Below, piece by piece: positions 28,101 through 37,100 of a DNA stretch of 64,000 nt. The notes beneath the pieces were generated by a model that ran no database searches, was not told the DNA's origin, and saw only the letters and a program-made list of their open reading frames with translations. The DNA is from Nematostella vectensis. Its lineage: Eukaryota; Cnidaria; Anthozoa; Actiniaria; Edwardsiidae. The first letter of the stretch is position 1. Every line of letters begins with the position of its first letter. The translations under genes and the position numbers were made by a program. Where the stretch lies: assembly GCF_932526225.1 (NCBI RefSeq), contig NC_064043.1, forward strand, positions 15,124,085 to 15,188,084, written 5' to 3'.

Positions 28101-31100
28101 TAAAATCAATCTGATCTCTGTGTTGCAATCGTTAATGGCACACGGTGTCTCAACGTGAGTTGGCCGAAGACCGGTCAATGAATAACTTGCTGAAGAAACG
28201 ATAAATTTTGTGTTCCTGCACTTGCAAAACATGCATTGAAATAAACGCCATTGTGATCTCAATCAATTTCCTCTAATCATCTCCGTCTTAAGCAAGTATT
28301 TTTGCCTTTGGAGTTGAACTCAAGTTTATTGTGTTAACTTGTTATCCAGCGCTTTTGTGTACATTTTCCTTCTGATGGCAAGTTCAAAGCAGTCCCAGCT
28401 GGGGACGTTGGTTGTGGGATTTGTCAGGTCGGATCCATCATCACTGTCCCTCATAACTTGTTAAGTAAGGGGTAAGAAAACAAGCACACGAGAGAACAAT
28501 GGAAAGCGCTTCTTTTGCCTACCCTGTTATTTTATAATGGAAAGGAAATAAAAGCGCCGCTGGGGGTCGTGTTACTCATTTACCAGGCGGCGGCAGTTAC
28601 ATAGCCCGTCGTTTGAAAGGTTAAAAGCGCATAGGGACAGAGCTCGCTGGAGGAGCGAAACCAAGGCGAATACATCTCACTATCAGTGAGAAGCTCTGTA
28701 AGTGTGTTGGCCCTTCTCATACATACTATGTCTTATACCCAATTTCTGTGAGAAGAAGCTCTTTAAGTCCTTTGGCTCTCTCCATGCATACTGTGTCTTA
28801 TAACTAACTTCTATTAAAAGCTAGTGTCTTACTGTACTCACTTTCTGTGAGAAGCTCCGTAAGTTCTTTGGCTCTCTCCATGCATACTATGTCTTATAAC
28901 TAACTTCTATTAAAAGCTAGTGTCTTACTGTACTCACTTTCTGTGAGAATCTCTTTAAGTTCTTTGGCTCTCTCCATGCATACTGTGTCTTATAACTAAC
29001 TTCTATTAAAAGCTAGTGTCTTACTGTACTCACTTTCTGTGAGAATCTCTTTAAGTTCTTTGGCTCTCTCCATGCATACTGTGTCTTATAACTAACTTCT
29101 ATTAAAAGCTAGTGTCTTACTGTACTCACTTTCTGTTAAAAGCTAGTGTCATACTGTACTCACTTTCTGTGAGAAGCTCTGTAAGTGCTTTGGCCCTCTC
29201 CTCTGGCGTGGGTAAGAGCAGCACCCACCCGCTCCTTAGTGCACCTTGTGCAGCACCCTGTACCGTCTTGAGGACACCCTTATTGCTGGCGAGGGTGACG
29301 ACCTGCTGCTTGAGGGACTGTAGCAGCTTGCTTCCCACGCCTAGTCCTAACTCTGCTGCGACCACGTCCTCTGTTATGGCGGCATGTAGCTGAAAAACAA
29401 ATTACCGCAAATACTCAATTTAGAGCCAAGCTTTCAATTAGCGCCCCCCTCAGAGCAAATACGCACAACTTTTAGCGCACAAAAGCACTCTTTTATTATC
29501 GAACAATGAACAAAGCCGTGTACTGATGATTCAGTTGATGTTTTTTATACTTTAAATAATTTCAAAATGTCTGCAGTGTCTTTGTTGACAAACATAATAC
29601 TTTATAAAATAATTGAGGAATTAGTTATTGCAAAAATAAAACTTGCAGGAGATAATTCAATCTTTTATCTTTTATTTGATATGTAGTTTGTACATGTAGT
29701 GAAAATTGCAGTGCGGCAATATTTTTTTCCTGCAGACACGTCGTTAACCTTTACCAAGACCTTAAGTAGTTTAAGGTACACAAAAAATGATGTTCACTTC
29801 ACCTGCAGACGGAGCAAGTTAAGGGCAGAAACTGCGATACACTCTTTCTCCTGAGGGGGTGGGGGCCAGTCCTGGGAGCCTGTGAGGTCCTCGCTCACTC
29901 GTCGGAGCAGTGCGTCCAGGTGTTCAAACGTGCGCTTACACACATCCACGCAAAATTGCAGTCGAGTACCGACACTCCACTGTCCAGCACACGACCATGC
30001 AAAACTCTAGAATGGAAATGACAAAAGTGGTTTCTTACAGACCACCCTAGCTAGCAATCAGGCTTCTGCTATAAGTTATCAGTTGATTCCTAAGACCAGA
30101 CTAAGCCCTTCAAAGTACTAGAAACATCGAGGACACATCTACAGTATTCAGAGGATTTTGCCAAACTCAAATATTGCATGTACATATTGTGGTATTCTGA
30201 GTTGGGTTTTTCTTTCAAATTCTTACTAAAAAAAAGGAGCTGCTTTAGTCATACTACACATATCATAAATCATCTAATCGATAACATAAATTTAAGATTA
30301 TCAGAGGTTAAACCTTTAACTTCTTCAGGAAAGGGAATAACTACAAATAAAAGGAAACAAGACTAGCTTCCATACAGTCTCCCTAATGGCAATTCTTGAC
30401 TATTCACGCTAGGCAGTGCATGCAAAGGCTAGCATGACGAGTCCAGAGCAGTTGTGAGGGAACCTACAATCCTCAACAAAAGTAAGTGGGACACTTCCCA
30501 TACGAACAACCGCCAACCCTCTCCCCCCGATTAATATTGGTTAGAGGCGATTTTTCAGCTCAAAACACAAGCAGTAGCAAGGTGATCATTTGCCCTCCAA
30601 CATTGAGGAAGGGGGAGGGAAAGTGTCCCATTACTTTTGTAAAAGATTGTAGGTAGCTTCCCTACAGTGGGTAGTAAAAGCCAATGATCTCACCTGTGCT
30701 GGTCCACACGCAATACCCACAATTCCCTTGCTGGCCAGTCCAGATACCAAGGTTGGCTCTGGCCTGATTTGGCAGTCGATGTCTCCAAGCTGGCCCTGAT
30801 CATTACGTCCCCAGCAGTACACTTCACCTGCGTCAGTCAAAGCCAAGCAATGGATGGAGCCAACAGACACATCCACGACATGCTTGCCATCAAGCGCTTC
30901 AACCAGCTTGGGGTGCCGGACATGGTCCTCTGTGCCGTGACCCAGACGGAAGCCCTCGCCCTTACCCCTGATAGAATAAAGATAATGACAAGAGTCAGGT
31001 TTTCAGATTTACACATGATACAGTATCTAAAGAGTCGCTTACCAAGTCCACACAGATCCATCGCGCGTCAAGGCTAGAGAGAACTGGGCACCACAGTACA

Positions 31101-34100
31101 CCTTGCAAACGCCCAGTCCCTGGAGCCTCTCTATAGATTTAGGATTCTTGCACCCGTCACTACCACCACGCCCTAGTTTGCCATAGTCCCCATCGCCCCA
31201 TGACCACACAGTCCCATCATCGGCTGCTGCCAGGGTGTGGGCGTCGCCGCTACCACAGGCCACATCAATGATGTGATGTCCTCTCAAGCCACTCACCAAC
31301 ACTGGGACAAGCTGGTCTTCACTGCTTCCTGATGGGGTGGGAATATAGAAAGAAGCTTAGGGTGAGGTAGGGCAGATTATGCCTTAGTAGAGCCAGAATT
31401 TTACAAAGGCTTATAGAAACAAAATGACATCCCCCTCCCAACAAATAATTACTAAGGTTTACCCCCTAACTGCAGCTTTGTAAGGAAGTATCCAACATTC
31501 TTAATGGCAATTTGTTAAACTCTCTTTTTCTCTTATTCTCTTATCTTTGGTATATCCAATGACACAAGCATTGAAAGTTCATTGCTGGGGTTACTCTAAA
31601 CAAAAACAAAAAGAGCAAAGAAACAAAACAGAGTACCCAAAACATAAGCATCATCAATGACCAAGCCATACATTACCATGCCCTAGTCGCCCATAGTTGC
31701 CTCTCCCCCAGGTGTACAGCTCTCCTTCAGACGTCACTGCAGCACTGTGGGTGCTTCCACATGAGATCCGTATCACCTGCTTGCCTGCCAGTCCAGTGAC
31801 AAGGGTAGGCTCCTCACGTGGGCTGGGGAATAAACCAATACAATATCATGATATGACTTCACAAGTGTTGGGTACTACTGTACCTACATACTAATTGATA
31901 GTGAGGTCATGCAGGAAAATATCAGAGGCTTCTTGTGAGGCTTTATCAACCCAGGTTTTGTGAGGTGGATATTTCCTGGCATGACCAAACAATCAAGGTT
32001 AGTAAGTTGTTTATTATTTGGCATTTTTTGGCGTTCCATAATGCTCTCTGACCATTATAAAAATTATGAGAATCAGGAACTTCTAAAAATCTCTTATTTC
32101 ATAAATTATGCACACTTCAAAACATCAAATATATTTTTGTCTTGTTGTGTTCCAGCTTTTGAAAATATAGTGGTTAATCTATCTCAACTTTCTATCTCTG
32201 CCTGCCCAACAGATGTATTGCAGCACTTTTAATACTTTTAATAGAATTTTGAAATGAGGGCTGAAATTAAAATGACATACAGTAATAGACCACATTCTTT
32301 CTGTACGAATAATGTACCTGGTATCACCATGGCCAAGCTTGCCACCATCACCAGATCCCCAAGAGTAGACCTCCCCCTCCCTGGTCAGGGCCAGGAAGTG
32401 TTTACCATCAGTGTGGGTCACAACTTGGACTATTTCACATTTCCTGGACAAGCACTCCAACTCAGCTGGGGGCTGAAACATGAACAAAGCAACATATTAT
32501 GACATGTTCTGTACAAAAGACGTGTTTTACAACAGTCACTGGAATATTGTTACATTTAATACAGACACTTCAGGGGTGGCTCCAGGATCTATGTAGATAT
32601 TACTGTGCATTTTGGGGGCTAAATCTGATCCTGGTACTCCATTTTTTATCATACATTGTGTGTTTAACGATGTGTAAGGTTTAGCAGTACATAATGACGG
32701 GGGTGGCAGGCTGGCCAATGTGTCAGGGATGGGGGAAAGGGCTTAAGACAAATTCAGAAAGGCAATTTTGTGAAAAGCTATGTACATATACAGCGGGTTA
32801 TACATCTTAAAATGCATTGGGGTAGGGGTACTGCCCCCTTGTCCACCACCTACAGTATGAATGACAATGTACAGTATATACCTGTCCTTCATGGGAATAG
32901 GCTTGCATGTAAACTTTCCCCGCCCTAGTCAACACCACAAGTGACCTCTCAGCACAACTGATCTGTTGCACACCCAACTCCACTAAGTCGGCAAGTGTGA
33001 TAGGACCTGCCGTGTGGCCAGTGTTACCCCAGTTTAACCAGCCGAAGCCAAACACTTCTTGCATAAGCACCATGTTGGAAACCTTAGAATAACAATATCA
33101 TTATCAATAGGAAAAATAAAATCCACTCAAACTAAACTAAACTAAGATGCTACTAAAATAATTGCTAATTATTGCTAATTATTGCTATTCAATAATTTCT
33201 CTTCAAAATGGAAGTACAAGCAGGTATTTCAAAAATTAAGATACCCCACAAATAAACAAACACTAACCCTTACTAGTGTGTCTTTTAATAGAACAATATA
33301 TAGAAAGATTCTTCAAGGCCATAGGAGTATTTTAAAACAGTATGGGTATAATCCCCCTTATCCAGTTTTCTTAATGTCTGTGCCCCAACAATATATCAAG
33401 GCCTGCTACATCCCTTTCTTGATGCTTAAGCTGGTTTTACCATGGATTATCAGAGCTGGTTTGATCATATTTGAAACAAACAAACAAAACAACAATGATA
33501 GTATAAAGGGCCCAGCTAAGTACTGAACCTTTTTATGAGAGATGAGAACTGACCTTTTGCTTAGATAAAGGGGGAATATATGGCACAGCAAGCCTGCCTA
33601 GATGATAAATGAGTACTCACCTTTTGTTTAGATGATGGGGGAGTATACACCACAGCAAGCCTGTCTAGATGAGAGGTGAGTACTCACCTTTTGTTTAGAT
33701 GATGGGGGAGTATACGCCACAGCAAGCCTGTCTAGATGAGAGGTGAGTACTCACCTTTTGTTTAGATGATGGGAGAGTATACACCACAGCAAGCCTGCCT
33801 AGATGATAAATGAGTACTCACCTTTTGTTTAGATGATGGGGAAGTATACACCACAGCAAGCCTGCCTAGAAGAGAGATGAGTACTCACCTTTTGTTTAGA
33901 TGATGGGGGTGTATACGGCACAGCAAGCCTGTCTAGATGAGAGATAAGTACCACAGCAGCATACTGCAGCTCGACAAACTCTGATTCATCCTCAGGAAGG
34001 TCAAGATAGCGCAGGAATGACTCTACTGGGCTCACTTGTGGGGCCCCAGATGGCAGACTCTGTCACAGCAAAACAGATGATTTAATGAACATGTTTTGAT

Positions 34101-37100
34101 TATAATAGATAATAAATAATATTAAAAAACATACAGTACATTGAGGACAGATGAGACAATTTAAAATCATAATGAGAGCATAATGGAGAGAGCACGCTTT
34201 GATTATGACTGAGAAAACAATAAAAAAAAGGAATGTGCAAAAACAAGCAGTAGAAGCACAATCTATTGGGGAACTCAAAAAAAGGTACACTTTATCCTCT
34301 ATATATTTCTGTATCCTTTATACGAGCTGACCAAAATCCTTTTTTTGTCATATCCCTTTTAGGCAAAAAAACGTTTTAGACAGATGGACGACAGACATAG
34401 ACAAGTCAGAGAGACAGACAGATAGGCACATGGAAGTACTGTAATGCCTTGTGCATTGTTTGGGGTTGTTATAACGACATAGGTGCGTGCTTCCTTATGT
34501 TTGTTGGGGTTTGCGGTGTCGGCGTTATTTTTACGCGGTATTGCGGTAAAAAAGTTTCACACATGCGGTGATGCAGTATTCGTGAACCCTACGGTGTGCG
34601 AGATTTTTGCTTTTCAAACCGCGGTATTGCGTGATTTTTGTCGTTCTGCTGTGCGCGGGATTGTGTATTTAGATTATTTAGAGATTCTTTAGAGAAACTG
34701 CATAAAGACGTGTGTAATATGTAATAAAAACCACAGACATACGGCCGGACACGTTCGTCATTTCCGCCCATACCCTAGGCAATAAAATATTTCTTTCAAC
34801 AACCAATCACAAAACGTTCTTATCAGCTTATGGCTTGATAGGTACTTGATTCCTGTGACCTCTACCGCCCCCGTGTTGGCATTTGGTGTATTTGTTTCGA
34901 GAGGATCTTCAGGCTGCATAGAATATTTCGAATAACGCAAGGTATAAAAGTAAAGGCAGCGAGGAGGAGGTCGAGGAGGATGAGTATGATGAGAGCAGTG
35001 ACGAAGATGGACAGGATGAATCTACTACTTCAGACCAGGGACTCCATGGCGAAATAGGAACATCAACCACCTTCCTGTTTGGCACAAGGTCGCCGTTTGG
35101 AAGAGCCGTTAGAATCAACAACCGGTACCTGTCTTGACTTTTTTCTAGATGACTCCGCCGTGACTAGACTTCAATTATAAACATTAAAAGCAAGGCTAAA
35201 TTGAAGAAAACTATGACGGTGCTAAAAATTTGACATTGTCGACATTGATTTATAAACAATCACCCTTTCACGAATAAACATATTCACCTCCAGTATATCT
35301 TATCGCAACGGAAACCCTATCAAAGCAGTCAAGCAGCATGTCGAAGGTAAAAATATTATTGTTTCTCGTGACGAAATGCAGATTTGACAAACGGAAGAAC
35401 GTATTCGAAGTAAGAGAAAAAACACACCTAAGGTCAGGGGTTATTAGGACTTTTAACTTTATATACGGTAAACATCACGAGTTTTCTACGAAGTTTTATC
35501 ACGTTTGCGATGCAGAGTGACTTTTAGAGCTTAGTAATCGCTACAGTTCGTACCATACGCTTGTTTTACGAACAACTATTTTCTGTATGCGGTATGATGT
35601 ATTCTCGATTTTTTGTGTGCAGTAATGCGGTATTTTCAGGAATTTTGTGCGGTATTGAGCACCCCCCAACGTCCCCCCTTCATATGTTCAAATGTGAATG
35701 TTCCAACATTTTTACATAATCCAAAAGCATAATGACATGAACATAACAACATAAGAGAAAAAAATGTTTTTTTCTTTTATGTCATTATCCCTGTCGTTTT
35801 GTTAGGCTTAGAAGAGTATGCGCACCTATGTTGCTATGTCGTTAGTCACTAGTGTGCAGTGTGCTCTAGGTATAGGGTGAGTACCTCATCAGATAACTTG
35901 CTAAACTCTAAAGTTTTATGAGGTGCACTTGGTATATCCTGGAATCTCTTGAGAAGTCCCACCAGGGGAGCACTAGTAAAGCAAGCATCAGTATCATTGT
36001 CCTGACCACTGTCCCAAAGTTCCAGCAGCAGAAGCACTGCCTCTAGCATGGACTGGAGAGTGCCGCGCTGGACTGCCAGTTCCATCAGGATACCAAGGGC
36101 GACGTGCTGATCACAGATAGGGACAGCATCCAAGGGTTTGCAGTACACACGGTCCTCACTGCCTTTCCTGGGGAATAGTAACAAGGGATCAACAAGTCCT
36201 ACTACTAGTTTGGTGCAAATTCTACAAAGTTTGGTGCAAATACAGTACTTACACCAATCTGAAATAAAATTACACTGTGAGAATTTATATTATCCGACCT
36301 AATACATTGCTTTGTGGTTATCAAATAAAGGAGCTAAAATAAGCATCATTACAAATAATAATCTACATAATGCTGTACAACAAGAACTGACTTAATTAAC
36401 AAGAATATTGTCGTTGCTATACATACCCAGCTACCACAGATCTCAAGAACTTTGTCGCCCTCTCAACCACTTCTAACCAGACAGGGGAAACTGTTGACTC
36501 CTCAAACAGTGTTGCCTCTGGCAGATCTTGTAAAGCTTCAAGCGCTTCTTCCAGCAGCTCCTGGCAGAGGTCCGAGTCTTCTCCTGAACGCCACGCCCGC
36601 CGCAGAAATGCAAATGCAAATGAGAGGGCAGCACGTGCCCCTATCCTGGCAAGGCCGAGGGAGGCCTGGTCTTTACCTAGAGTGCTTCTGAAATGATTTA
36701 CACAATAAATACATTTTACCGTTTTCCATGTGTTAATAAATTGGCTACAATGATTCTGAAACTGGACATATGTAAACTAACAGAAAATACAATGAAGGCT
36801 ACACGTGAGTTACAGGACCCAAAAAGTTGTATAACAGGCAGTAAGAAATGCTTCCTAGCATAATAGGTTTGATGTAAAAGTTACTATACCTAATTTGGCT
36901 GAAAAAATGTAATGGCTTTAAATGGGCAAGGTAAATTTGATGAGGTAGAAAAACCAAAATGAGCCCTGAGAAAAACACTAGGAGCAAAGGCAAGAACCAA
37001 CAAACTCCCGTTGGGAAATCAAACCCAGAACCCAGTGGAAAGAGGGGCAGAGGCTATACAGAGTGATGCTCTGCCTACTGTTCCATCAATGATTCTCATT

